Shown here piece by piece: positions 56,213-64,000 of a stretch of DNA of 64,000 bases. The notes under the pieces were generated by a model. The model made no database searches. It saw only the letters and a list, made by a program, of their open reading frames with translations, and was not told the DNA's origin. The stretch is from JACVRW01 sp963734365. GTDB lineage: Bacteria > Actinomycetota > Thermoleophilia > Solirubrobacterales > Thermoleophilaceae. Location of the stretch: the NCBI GenBank assembly GCA_963734365.1, contig CAVTGV010000004.1, forward strand, positions 1,065,561-1,129,560, written 5' to 3'. Within the stretch, counting starts at the first letter, position 1; the number at the start of each line of letters is the position of its first letter. The position numbers and the translations under genes were made by a program.

Positions 56213-57298
56213 TCATTCGGCGGTTACCAGGTCCTTGGGGAAGCCCGTGAGGATCTCCGGCTCGCCCTCGGTCACGATCACCAGGTCCTCGATCCGCACG
56301 CCCACCACCCCGGGCAGGTAGACGCCCGGCTCCACCGTCACCGCGTTGCCCGCCTCGAGGTCGCCCTCGGCGGTCTTGCCCAGACGCGGCGCCTCGTGCA
56401 CTTCGAGCCCCACCCCGTGGCCCAGGCCGTGCCCGAAGCGCTCCCCGTGCCCGGCCGCTTCGATCACGTCGCGCGCCACGGCGTCCACAGCGGCGCAGCC
56501 CGCTCCGGCCCTCACGGCCCCGAGCGCCTCGACCTGGGCGCTCAGCACCAGGTCGTAGATCTCTTGGGCGGTGTCATCGAGCGGACCCGTCGCGATCGTC
56601 CGCGTGCAGTCCGAGCAGTAGCCGTCCACCTGTGCGCCGAGGTCCACCACCACGAGCGTTCCCTTGGGGATGAGCTCGTCGCGCGGCACGGCGTGCGGCA
56701 GCGCGCCGTGCGCGCCCGAGGCCACGATGGGGTCGAAGGACGGGCCCTCGGCGCCGCGGTCCTCCATGAAGCGGACCAGCCCCGTGGCCACCTCGCGCTC
56801 GGTGCGCCCGGCCAAGCCGAGCTCCAGCAGGGACTCGTAGGCCTCGGTGGCCAGCTCGGCGGCCTGCCGCATCGCGGCCACCTCGGTCTCGTCCTTCACC
56901 GCCCGCAGCCGCTCCACGAGGCCGCCGGCGCCCACCAGCTCCACGGCGTCGCCGGCCTTCTCGGCGAGCTTGCCGTGCAGCGCGACGCTCACGTGCTCGT
57001 CGTCGAAACCCGATCGGCCGCGCAGGCGGCGCGCCATGTCGCCGGCCATGTCGCGGCCCACCTGGACGGCCTCATAGCCGTGGACCTGCTCGGCGGCCTG
57101 CTCGACGTAGCGGAAGTCGGTGAGGAAGAGCCGCTCGTCTCGCGTGACCACGCAGGCGCCGTTGGTTCCCGTGAAGCCCGTGAGGTAGCGCACGTTGATC
57201 AGCTCGGTCACCAGCAGGCAGTCGAGCTCGCGCTCGGTGAGGAGCTCCACGAGCTGGTCGGTGCGAGCCTCCACGGCCCCGGCCGCCTGCACGTTCAT
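56213..57298 (-). CDS. pepP: M24-family Xaa-Pro aminopeptidase
   Basis: A 361-residue pita-bread metallopeptidase. The creatinase N-terminal domain (LTERELDCLLVTELINVRYLTGFTGTNG) precedes the catalytic domain with metal ligands D and D in VVDLGAQVDGYCSDCTRT, H in GHGLGHGVGLEVHE, E in VEPGVYLPG and E in RIEDLVIVT. It removes N-terminal residues next to proline. It lies between aroQ and TSUP; in many Gram-positives this gene lies between aroQ and efp. Start ATG at 57298 overlaps the aroQ stop by 4 bp. Confidence 0.92.
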   Translation of the reverse strand: MNVQAAGAVEARTDQLVELLTERELDCLLVTELINVRYLTGFTGTNGACVVTRDERLFLTDFRYVEQAAEQVHGYEAVQVGRDMAGDMARRLRGRSGFDDEHVSVALHGKLAEKAGDAVELVGAGGLVERLRAVKDETEVAAMRQAAELATEAYESLLELGLAGRTEREVATGLVRFMEDRGAEGPSFDPIVASGAHGALPHAVPRDELIPKGTLVVVDLGAQVDGYCSDCTRTIATGPLDDTAQEIYDLVLSAQVEALGAVRAGAGCAAVDAVARDVIEAAGHGERFGHGLGHGVGLEVHEAPRLGKTAEGDLEAGNAVTVEPGVYLPGVVGVRIEDLVIVTEGEPEILTGFPKDLVTAE

Positions 57299-57735
57299 CG
57301 CTGCATCGCCTCCTTGAGCATCTGAAGCGCATCACGGTAGCCGTCTGCACCCTTGCCTTGCACCCGGCCCACACACAGGTCGCCGATCACCGAGACCCGT
57401 CGCCACTCGTCGCGCTCGTCCACGGCCGAGAGGTGGACCTCGACGGCGGGGAGCGCGGCCACCTCGAGCGCGTCGTGGATGGCCCACGAGTAGTGGGTCC
57501 ACGCGCCCGGGTTGAGGATCAGCCCATCCGAGCTCTCACCGGCGCGGTGCAGGAACTCGCAGTACTCCCCCTCGTGGTTGGACTGGTAGAAGCTCACGTC
57601 AAGGCCGAGGTCGCGCGCGAACCCGCTGACCTTGAACTCGAGCTCCTTGAGGCCGAGGCCCCCGTAGATCTCGGGGTCGCGCTGCCCGAGCACGTCGAAG
57701 TTCACGCCGTGCAGCACCTCCACCCGCGTCTTCAT
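57295..57735 (-). CDS. aroQ: 3-dehydroquinate dehydratase, type II
   Basis: A 146-residue type II dehydroquinase of the shikimate pathway. Seen: VLHGVNFDVLGQRDPEIYG (with the catalytic tyrosine in IYG and an Arg), FYQSNHEGEYCEFLHRAG, LILNPGAWTHYSWAIHDAL and VEVHLSAVDERDEWRR ... GRVQGKGADGYRDAL. The usual LNGPNLNLLG start is altered (HGVNFDVLG), so it is a diverged member. ATG 57735 overlaps the aroKB stop by 4 bp. Confidence 0.9.
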   Translation of the reverse strand: MKTRVEVLHGVNFDVLGQRDPEIYGGLGLKELEFKVSGFARDLGLDVSFYQSNHEGEYCEFLHRAGESSDGLILNPGAWTHYSWAIHDALEVAALPAVEVHLSAVDERDEWRRVSVIGDLCVGRVQGKGADGYRDALQMLKEAMQR

Positions 57736-59240
57736 CCGGCGTGCACCTCCTCCAGGGCCCGCCGCAGGGCCCCGGGATCCACCACGTGGCCGGGGCTCAC
57801 CTGGCCCGGCGCCTCGACGAGCACGAACGGCACGCGCCCGCCCTCCCGCTTCTTGTCGCGCTCGATCAGCTCGAGCACCTGGTCGACCGTCGCGCCCTCG
57901 AAGGCCGGCGGCAGCCCGCGCGCCTCGAGCAGCGCCGCCACCTCGCTGCGGAGCGCCTCGCGGCCCGACAGCCGCAGCGCGGCGAGCAGGCCGATGGCCA
58001 CGGCCTCGCCATGGCGGTAGCGCCGGTACCCGGTGGCGGACTCGATCGCGTGAGCCACGGTGTGACCGAGGTTCAGCACCTGGCGACGTCCCTCGTCGCG
58101 CTCGTCGGCAGCCACCACGGCGAGCTTGGTGCGCAGGCAGCCGAGGATCACTCCGGCGTCCACGTCCTCGCCGCGGCGCACCCGCGCCCACAGCGGCCCC
58201 CCGGCGATCAGAGCCGTCTTGACCACCTCGGCGTAGCCCGCCGCGAGCTCGGCGCCGGGCAGCGTGGCCAGCACGGCCGGGTCGCAGAGCACGGCCGAGG
58301 GCTGGTGATAGGCACCGGCGTAGTTCTTTCCCTCGGGCAGGTCCACCCCCGTCTTGCCGCCGTAGGCCGAGTCGACCTGGGCCACGAGGCTCGTGGGCAC
58401 CTGCACGTGGCGGATGCCGCGCTGGTAGACGGCGGCACAGAAGCCGGCCAGATCTCCCACCACGCCGCCGCCCAGCGCCACCACCAGATCCGAGCGCTCG
58501 GCTCCGGCACGGGCGAGCGAGCGCAGCAGCTCCTCGGCCCCGGCCAGCGTCTTGGTCTGCTCCCCCGCGGCCACGACGATCGGGTCCTCGGCGCCCGGGA
58601 CGGCAACCGCCGCGCGGACGTTCTCGTCGGTCACGATCAGCCGCCGTCCCTCGCGCGGGTAGAAGAAACCGGAGGCCACGAGGCCCTCGCCGAGGAACAC
58701 CGGATAGTCGCCACCGGCCGACGAGGCCCAGACGAGACGCGTGCCCGCCGGGGCCTCGGCGAGCGCCCGCAGGGCGGGCACGGTGCGGCGGATGCCCTCG
58801 CGCTGGCCGGGCGGGATCACCGCGCCGGCCACCGACTCGTAGACCGCGGAGCGGTCGCGGTGAAGCTGCTCGAAGCGATCGGGATCGCGGGCGAGCGGCC
58901 GGCCGTGGTTGGAGGCGCGCCGCCATGCCTCAGCCGGCTCGACCTCGAGATGCACCACGGTATGGCCGCCGGCGGCGAGCGCGTCGCGGACCCGCTCCGA
59001 GCCCACGGCGCCGCCGCCGAGAGCGATCACGAGTGCGTCGGGGCGCTGGAGCAGCTCGAGCACCACCTCCTCCTCGCGCGCGCGGAAGGCGTACTCGCCC
59101 TCGCGGTCGAAGAAGACCTCAATCGGCTCACCGAGCCGTTGCTCGAGCGCGCGGTCGGAGTCGAGCGCCTCCCCCCCGAGCTCTGCCGCGAGCGCCCGTG
59201 CGCCGGTGGACTTGCCGGCACCCATGAAGCCCACCAGCAC
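57732..59240 (-). CDS. aroKB: Fused shikimate kinase / 3-dehydroquinate synthase
   Basis: A 502-residue bifunctional protein. Residues 1-150 are a shikimate kinase: P-loop GFMGAGKS at about 4-11, DSDRALEQRLG, FDREGEYAFRAREEEVV and LGGGAVGSERV. From about 170 comes a 3-dehydroquinate synthase: VALGGGVVGDLAGFCAAVYQRG, PTSLVAQVDSAYGGKTGVD, AAGYAEVVKTALI, LNLGHTVAHAIES and RHGEAVAIGLLAA. Two consecutive shikimate steps are thus one polypeptide, in reverse pathway order. No stop or internal ribosome site separates them. An in-frame stop upstream leaves only GTG 59240 as start, three residues before the P-loop strand, so the kinase N-terminus is minimal. Confidence 0.93.
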   Translation of the reverse strand: MLVGFMGAGKSTGARALAAELGGEALDSDRALEQRLGEPIEVFFDREGEYAFRAREEEVVLELLQRPDALVIALGGGAVGSERVRDALAAGGHTVVHLEVEPAEAWRRASNHGRPLARDPDRFEQLHRDRSAVYESVAGAVIPPGQREGIRRTVPALRALAEAPAGTRLVWASSAGGDYPVFLGEGLVASGFFYPREGRRLIVTDENVRAAVAVPGAEDPIVVAAGEQTKTLAGAEELLRSLARAGAERSDLVVALGGGVVGDLAGFCAAVYQRGIRHVQVPTSLVAQVDSAYGGKTGVDLPEGKNYAGAYHQPSAVLCDPAVLATLPGAELAAGYAEVVKTALIAGGPLWARVRRGEDVDAGVILGCLRTKLAVVAADERDEGRRQVLNLGHTVAHAIESATGYRRYRHGEAVAIGLLAALRLSGREALRSEVAALLEARGLPPAFEGATVDQVLELIERDKKREGGRVPFVLVEAPGQVSPGHVVDPGALRRALEEVHAG

Positions 59241-59254
59241 AAACGCGCCGGGGG

Positions 59255-60437
59255 CTATCGCTCACTCCTCCAGCCGATGCGGTCCTCGTACGCGGCGAGC
59301 GCAGCACGCGCGTCGTCGATGTGATCGCCGCCGAGCTTCTCCCGGTAGGCGGAGGCCAGCACCAGCGCCACCATCGCCTCGCCGATCACACCGGCGGCGG
59401 GAACGGTGCAGGAGTCGGTGCGCTCGCGCAGCGCCTGGGCCGGCTCCTTGGACTCCGTGTCCACCGAGCGCAGCGGCTTGGTGAGCGTGGGCAGCGGCTT
59501 CATCGCGCCCACCACCACCAGCGGATCGCCGGTGGTCATCCCGCCCTCGAGCCCGCCGGCCCGGTTGGTCTCGCGGTAGTAGCCGCGCTCGGGGGAGAAG
59601 AAGATCTCGTCGTGAGCCTGGGAGCCCACGCGTTCGGCGAGGGCGAAGCCGTCGCCGATGCCCACACCCTTCATCGCCTGGATCGACATCACCGCGCCTG
59701 CCAGACGGCCGTCCAGGCGCTCCTCCCACGAGACATAAGACCCGATCCCGGGAACGAGCCCGAAGGCGATCACCTCGAACGTGCCCCCCAGCGACTCATT
59801 CGCCTTGCGGGCGGCGTCGATCTCGGCCACCATCGCCGCGCTCGCCGCGGCGTCGAGCGCGCGCACCGGAGACTCGTCGACAGCGTCGAAGTCGCCGGCG
59901 GCCAGGCCGTCGCGCTCCGGTGCGGACACGGTTCCGATGCGGGTCACGTGCGAGCGGATCGTGACCCCCAGCTCGCGCAGGAAGGCCTTGGCCAGCCCGC
60001 CCGCCGCCACCCGGGCGGCGGTCTCGCGCGCGGAGGCCCGCTCGAGCACGTTGCGAACGTCGCTGAAGCCGAACTTCTGGATCCCCGCCAGGTCGGCGTG
60101 GCCCGGCCGCGGGAGGTGCACCTCGGCCACCTCCGCCTCTACCGGCCAGGGGTTCATCCGCTCCTCCCAGTTCTGGTAGTCGCGGTTCTCGATCCGCAGG
60201 GCAACGGGGCTCCCGAGGGTGCGTCCGTGCCGCACGCCGGACGGTCACATCGGCGCGGTCCTTCTCGATCTTCATGCGCCCGCCGCGGCCGTGCCCCAGC
60301 TGGCGCCGGGCCAGGTCGCGGTCGATGTCCTCGGGGCGCAGCTCGAGTCCGGCGGGCAGGCCCTCGACCACCGCGGTGAGCCCCGGGCCGTGGGATTCTC
60401 CGGCTGTTACGAAGCGAAAAGACAAGGCGCCCAACAC
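59255..60437 (-). CDS. aroC: Chorismate synthase, frame broken near 60236-60245
   Basis: Chorismate synthase, last common step of aromatic synthesis, using FMN. About 393 residues after repair. The C-terminal part has VRHGRTLGSPVALRIENRDYQNW, RPGHADLAGIQKFG, RASARETAARVAAGG, GIGDGFALAERVGSQAHD and AMKPLPTLTKPL. The N-terminal part lies one frame over: RFVTAGESHGPGLTAVVEGLPAG, DIDRDLARRQLGHGRGGRMKIE, KDRADVT. Between GTGACC and TCCGGCGTG one extra G (near 60242) shifts the frame; removing it restores DVTSGVRHGRTLG exactly. Start uncertain: GTG 60437 or TTG 60425. Confidence 0.9.
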
Positions 60438-60465
60438 CCTACTCAGGGGTCTTGCCGAGCGCGCG

Positions 60466-60496
60466 GCGGGCGGGCGTGCGCGGCACACCCGTCCGC
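60466..60496. terminator. Possible hairpin between the pilus-cluster gene and aroC
   Basis: A 9-bp stem, GCGGGCGGG (60466-60474) with CCCGTCCGC (60488-60496, one G-T pair), and a 13-nt loop, in the ~160-bp spacer between the TIG/calcium-repeat gene and aroC. No T-run follows on either strand, so termination would need Rho; a nearby perfect 16-bp palindrome GGCGTGCGCGCACGCC lies at 60558-60573. I see no small gene in this spacer. Confidence 0.35.
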
Positions 60497-60600
60497 AGAG
60501 CCTGTCGTGCGCGCCGCTCGCCGCAAGCGAGGCTCGCTCGTGAATGCTCTGCGGCCGGGCGTGCGCGCACGCCGCCCACGCAGCGCGTGGCCAGAGCCGC

Positions 60601-62013
60601 TCAGCCGTCCGGCGTGACCGGGTGGACTGTGGGGTAGCCGCCAGGTGGATTGGGGCCGATCGGCGGCACCTCGTCGCTCTCGTAGTACCCGAACGGCGGG
60701 TGTGCGTGGCAGCGCTCGGAGTTGAACGGCTTGCAGGGGTTGAACGGGTTGACGTAGGCCCAGGGGTTGGCCGCCGTGGGGAAGCCCACGATCGCGTCGG
60801 AGATCCAGTCGCTCGGCCGCCGCACCTCGAACTGATTGCTGAGGCCGTCGTGGTCGTTGTCGTCCGCGCCGTCGAGCACGCCGTCGCCGTCCAGGTCCGG
60901 GTCGACATGGGCGTTCAACGGCGGCAGATCGGGGCCGGCGGGTGTGTTGTTGAGGAACTCGACGCCCGGGTACGCCGACTCCTTGGGCTCGTTCTCCCCG
61001 TCGTGCTGGGCGGGCCACCATTCGTCGGTCATGCGGCCCCGCACCTCGTCCCAGTTGCCCAGCCCGTCGGCGTCGGCGTCACGTTCGTCGTCGGAGAGCA
61101 CGCCGTTGTCGTCGATGTCGATGGCCCAGTTGTAGAGCACGCCGGCGGGAGCGGCGGGGGGCGGCGAGTCGATCGACTTCTGCAGCCCGTCGCTGTACAC
61201 CAGCCGACCCAAAGCCGGCGGGTGTGAGCCGCGCCGGACGCCGTCGGCCGAGTAGCTCAGCCAGAGCAGGAACTCCTCGCGCAGCAGGAGGCCGTCCCCG
61301 TCGTAGTCGGTTCCGTCGGCGGTGCCGTCGGAGGGGTCGAGCGGGTTCGGGTAGGGCCGCTTGCCCGGGTAGGGCAGCGGGCTGGTGCGCGGATAGTGGT
61401 TCAGGTCGATGGCGGCCTGGAACTCGTAGCCGTCCTCGACCAAGTCGCCGTCGGTGTCGGCGATGCAGGGATCGAGCTTGAGCTGTGCCTCGAGCGCGTT
61501 GGAGAGCAGGTCGTGGTCGTAGTCGGTACCGGGGCAGCCGGCGCTGCTGCCGCCGCCCCCACCACCACCGCCGCCGCCGGGGCCGCGGCCCTTGCCGGCG
61601 GAGACGATCACCGGGGAGAGCCGGCGCGGTGTGAACTTGCTGAACTTGCCCGCCAGGACGCGCAGCTTGAAGCGGGTGGGCTTGGGTCCGTCGCCGTTCT
61701 TGGCCACCAGGCGGGCCACGGCGCTCGGGACCGCCACCACCAGCTTCTTGCGGCTGGCGCGACGCGGCTTGGCGAACGCACTGCGTCCGTCCGGCCCGCG
61801 GAAGATCACGGTGTTCTTGGTCCGCTTGGCCTTGAAGTTGCGGCCGCGGATGGTGAGCAGGGCGCCAACGCGTAGCCGCATCGGCGTGACCCGCGTGATG
61901 GTGGGCGTGGACGCCTTAGCGCGCTTCTTCGAAGGCGCGGAGACGGCCGTGGCCGGCAGCATCAGGAGAGCCGCGGAGACCAGTGTCAGGTAGGTGATCA
62001 GGGTGCGTCGCAT
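60601..62013 (-). CDS. Secreted IPT/TIG protein with calcium-binding (thrombospondin-3-like) repeats
   Basis: A 470-residue exported protein. Signal peptide of about 26 residues (RRTLITYLTLVSAALLMLPATAVSA), an IPT/TIG Ig-like domain (about 37-125: ITRVTPMRLRVGALLTIRGRNF), a basic segment, a poly-glycine linker, then DxDxDG-type repeats (DTDGDLVEDG, DYDGDGLL, DIDDNGVLSDDE, DADADGLGNWDE, DLDGDGVLDG, DHDGLSNQFE). It is positioned directly behind pilO and the PilP-like gene, so it may be an externally exposed pilus-associated adhesin stabilised by calcium. I do not know a characterised homologue. Confidence 0.75.
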   Translation of the reverse strand: MRRTLITYLTLVSAALLMLPATAVSAPSKKRAKASTPTITRVTPMRLRVGALLTIRGRNFKAKRTKNTVIFRGPDGRSAFAKPRRASRKKLVVAVPSAVARLVAKNGDGPKPTRFKLRVLAGKFSKFTPRRLSPVIVSAGKGRGPGGGGGGGGGGSSAGCPGTDYDHDLLSNALEAQLKLDPCIADTDGDLVEDGYEFQAAIDLNHYPRTSPLPYPGKRPYPNPLDPSDGTADGTDYDGDGLLLREEFLLWLSYSADGVRRGSHPPALGRLVYSDGLQKSIDSPPPAAPAGVLYNWAIDIDDNGVLSDDERDADADGLGNWDEVRGRMTDEWWPAQHDGENEPKESAYPGVEFLNNTPAGPDLPPLNAHVDPDLDGDGVLDGADDNDHDGLSNQFEVRRPSDWISDAIVGFPTAANPWAYVNPFNPCKPFNSERCHAHPPFGYYESDEVPPIGPNPPGGYPTVHPVTPDG

Positions 62014-62023
62014 CTGGGTCTCC

Positions 62024-62962
62024 CTATCGGTTCTTGGCCTCGATCACGAGGTCGGCGAGCAGCGGCAGGGCGAAGCGCCGGGAGGTGCCCACCGCGGCCG
62101 TCGCGCGGGCACCGGACGCCTTGCCGGCGTGGGCCTGCTCGGCCTTCGGCGGGACCTTGACCTTGCGGATCTCGTCGATCCGCAGGGTGTAGCTGTCGCC
62201 GTCCTCCTCGGTGAAGACGTGCTCCGAGCCGGCGCCGATGTAGGCGAACGCGCAGTCGGAGGGGCTCGGCTTGCAGCGGCCCTCACCGGCCGCGTCGAGC
62301 GTGGAGTCGACCAGGAAGACGGCGTCGCCGCCCTCGGCCGTCACGCCCATGAAGATCAGAAGCGGCGCGGCCTGGCTCGGCAGCATGTCGAGCTTCTCGA
62401 GGCCCTTGATCCGGCGCGTGCGCCCGTTGGCGCTGAAGGTCACGTCGGCCACGTACTTGTAGGTGGTGGTCGTGGTCTCCGTGCCGTCGCCGCCGCCGGG
62501 GGTCTCGCCGCCGGTCTCGCCGCCGCCCGTGGTGGTCTCGCCGCCGCTGCCCGGGTCCACGCCGCCGCCCGAAGCGTCGCCGCCACCCGAGGGGACGACG
62601 TCGCCGCCGATGCCGCCGGAGGGCGCGTCGAGGCCGTTGAGGACGCTCTCCTCCTCCTCGGCCTTCTTGGTCACCTTGCTGGGCGGCCGGAACGGGTCGG
62701 AGGGGTCGAACACGCCCAGCGTCGAGCCGGAGCCCGCGCCGTCGGTGTCGCCGAGCTCCACGCGGGCGACTTCGGCCAGATCCTCGTCCTCGGACTGCGC
62801 CTTCTGCGCCGGCACCGCGGCCGCGGGCGGCGGAGCCGGGTTTCCGGCCGGCTTGGCCAGCAGCACGGGCACGGCCACGAGGCCGAGCAGGAGGACGAGC
62901 GCCACGGGCCAGAGCCGCTTCTCGCGCAGGTCGTGCCAGAGATCGGTGAGGAAGAGCTTCAT
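62024..62962 (-). CDS. Pilus-assembly-cluster membrane protein (PilP-like position)
   Basis: A 312-residue single-pass protein. A short cytoplasmic N-terminus, a membrane helix at about 17-36 (LWPVALVLLLGLVAVPVLL), a low-complexity Gly/Thr/Pro/Glu external linker (GGGETTTGGGETGGETPGGG), and a compact beta-rich C-terminal domain (TYKYVADVTFSANGRTRRIKG, LFMGVTAEGG-like, CKPSPSDCAFAYIGAGSEHVF). Immediately after pilO, where PilP occurs in other systems, and without a lipobox. Function inferred from position only. Confidence 0.65.
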   Translation of the reverse strand: MKLFLTDLWHDLREKRLWPVALVLLLGLVAVPVLLAKPAGNPAPPPAAAVPAQKAQSEDEDLAEVARVELGDTDGAGSGSTLGVFDPSDPFRPPSKVTKKAEEEESVLNGLDAPSGGIGGDVVPSGGGDASGGGVDPGSGGETTTGGGETGGETPGGGDGTETTTTTYKYVADVTFSANGRTRRIKGLEKLDMLPSQAAPLLIFMGVTAEGGDAVFLVDSTLDAAGEGRCKPSPSDCAFAYIGAGSEHVFTEEDGDSYTLRIDEIRKVKVPPKAEQAHAGKASGARATAAVGTSRRFALPLLADLVIEAKNR

Positions 62963-62973
62963 CGCCAGGCCCC

Positions 62974-63979
62974 CTATGGAGTCGCGGCTGCGGTCGGGGC
63001 CGGGGTCGCGGGCGCGGAGTCCTCCACGGCCGCGGGCGTGCTGGCCGGAGTGGTGCCGGACGGCCCGGCGGGAGTCGCGCCGGCGCTCGCGCCCTCGGCC
63101 TTCGGTGAGAGGTACACGGTCGCCGTGAGCTCAGCCTTGATCTTCGGGAAGAGCTCGGGATCGCTGGCGTACTTGACGCCGTCGATCGTGATGAGGCGGC
63201 CGCCCACCACCACGCTGGTGCCGGCCACGCGCACGAAGCGCTTCACGTCATGGAAGAAGTCGGCGAGGTTGAAGAAGTCGCCGGTGAACTCGAGCTCGAG
63301 CGGCACGGTCTCGAGGCCGGCCACGGAGCTCGTGCCCGCGGCGCCGGGCACGCCGGGCGCGGCCGTGCCGCCGCCCACGGGCAGTCCCTGGCCGGAGGAG
63401 GTGGAGGTCTGGGCGTCGCTCGGGCTCACGCCGGACTGCTCGGCCGCGGCGTTGCGCTGGCTGGAGGTGGCGGCCGCGTTGTTGGCCGACTCGGCCGCCG
63501 CGCCGGGAGCGCTCTGAGCCGGCTCACCACCCGCCGCCGCGGGAGTCGTCCCCTGGGCCCCGGTGTCACCGCTCGGGGGCGTCGCGGGGGCGCGGTGGGA
63601 GGCGCGGCACCGGTGGTGGTGCGGTCGCCGGTGGCGATCTTCGTGAAGCGGATGCCGGTGCCCTCGGCGGCCTCGTCGAGCTGCACGATCAGGCTCGGCA
63701 TGTCCACGCTCGCGGGAACGGCCTTGCCGAGGCGGACGATCTCGCCGTAGTCGGAGGCGAAGTCGGTCTCGGCGCGATTGGCCTGAGCGAGCTGCGTCCG
63801 GGCGGTCTCCGCGCGCTGCTCCTGCTTGGCCGCGCTCTGCTCGGCGCTCGCCGCCTGCTCGCGCTTCGGCGCGAGCCCAGGAACCAGAATCCGGCCAGCA
63901 CGAGCACCGGCACGAGGGCGAACACGATCTTACGGTCGCGGGAGGTGGGTTCACAACCACCAGCCAGCGAGGCGGGCAC
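62974..63979 (-). CDS. pilO: PilO-like type IV pilus inner-membrane protein, frame broken twice
   Basis: A single-pass pilus platform protein in three frames. N-terminal piece (63979-~63880): SRDRKIVFALVPVLVLAGFWFL (membrane helix). Middle piece: KREQAASAEQSAAKQEQRA coiled coil, then VDMPSLIVQLDEAAEGTGIRFTKIATG, the ferredoxin-like PilO core. C-terminal piece: LELEFTGDFFNLADFFHDVKRFVRV and GVKYASDPELFPKIKAELTATVYL, then a Pro/Ala tail. Breaks lie near 63871-63881 and at the G-run 63586-63590 (one base too few); the total length leaves remainder one, consistent with two single-base losses. The N-terminus at the window edge may also be disturbed and the preceding gene (probably pilN) is cut off. 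Confidence 0.7.
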
Positions 63980-64000
63980 GCGCAGCGATCCGCGCGGCGC

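Noticed and set aside
61553..61590. Short G/C-rich triplet repeat resembling a microsatellite.
   Set aside because: It is the codon run of the poly-glycine linker in the TIG/calcium-repeat protein.
62463..62660. Pro/Ser-rich repeated plus-strand frame as a surface protein.
   Set aside because: It is the reverse of the Gly/Thr linker of the PilP-position protein.

Overview
The window looks like chromosomal DNA from a very GC-rich actinobacterium. A member of the Thermoleophilia (Solirubrobacterales-like) fits best. This rests on codon bias strong enough to create long shadow frames on both strands, an F420-type LLM oxidoreductase, a GAACN4GTTC-type SOS box, a tandem pair of anchored collagen-like proteins of a kind I associate with that class, and pilus/aro/efp gene order. 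The lineage is an inference. I see no phage, transposase, CRISPR array or integrated element.

Layout. 0-8 kb: a partial acetoacetate-decarboxylase-like gene, a cyclase/ATPase/TPR regulator, a thioredoxin-like lipoprotein, an SDR, an unknown conserved-looking gene, an LLM oxidoreductase and a glycosyltransferase with an apparent CTG start. 8-15 kb: an envelope block with an HtrA protease, two paralogous BatA-like VWA membrane proteins, MoxR and DUF58, and a convergent OmpR-type two-component system between them. 15-22 kb: tRNA-Asn, then the recO / ppdK-dgt-dnaG-rpoD core block, closed by a clear hairpin terminator. 22-33 kb: glutaredoxin, fpg, xerD, Nudix, M20 peptidase, two collagen-like paralogues, pyrG, recN, nadK, tlyA. 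33-40 kb: membrane protein, OsmC, M42 peptidase, orphan AbiEi/DUF559-like protein, then dxs-prenyltransferase-xseB-nusB-efp. 40-57 kb: an accessory stretch with a beta-helix lipoprotein, NTF2-like proteins, an allene-oxide-cyclase-like secreted protein, an MBL hydrolase, a PAS/GAF/PP2C phosphatase with an RsbW-like kinase, DUF72, M48, dnaE2, a GAF-GGDEF cyclase, imuB, TSUP and an M24 peptidase. 57-64 kb: aroQ, a fused aroK-aroB, aroC, then pilus genes running off the right edge.

Two points stand out. First, dnaE2 and imuB each carry a perfect CGAAC-N4-GTTCG LexA box at the start codon, so the inducible mutagenic translesion system is readable here, although its two genes are separated and imuA' is not in the window. 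Second, at least five one-base frame breaks interrupt otherwise normal genes (PP2C phosphatase, dnaE2, aroC, pilO twice). Because aroC should be essential for prototrophy, sequencing or assembly indels are more likely than true pseudogenes, and several apparent ORF fusions are artefacts of them.

The ancestral chain aroC-aroK-aroB-aroQ-pepP-efp-nusB-xseB-ispA-dxs-tlyA-nadK-recN is still recognisable in order on the minus strand, but it is split into three blocks by accessory genes. I did not find a convincing wholly new defence or biosynthetic system. The best candidates for undescribed biology are the collagen-like pair, the 65-residue membrane peptide with a His/Cys tail, the calcium-motif pilus-cluster protein and the duplicated VWA modules around the two-component system.
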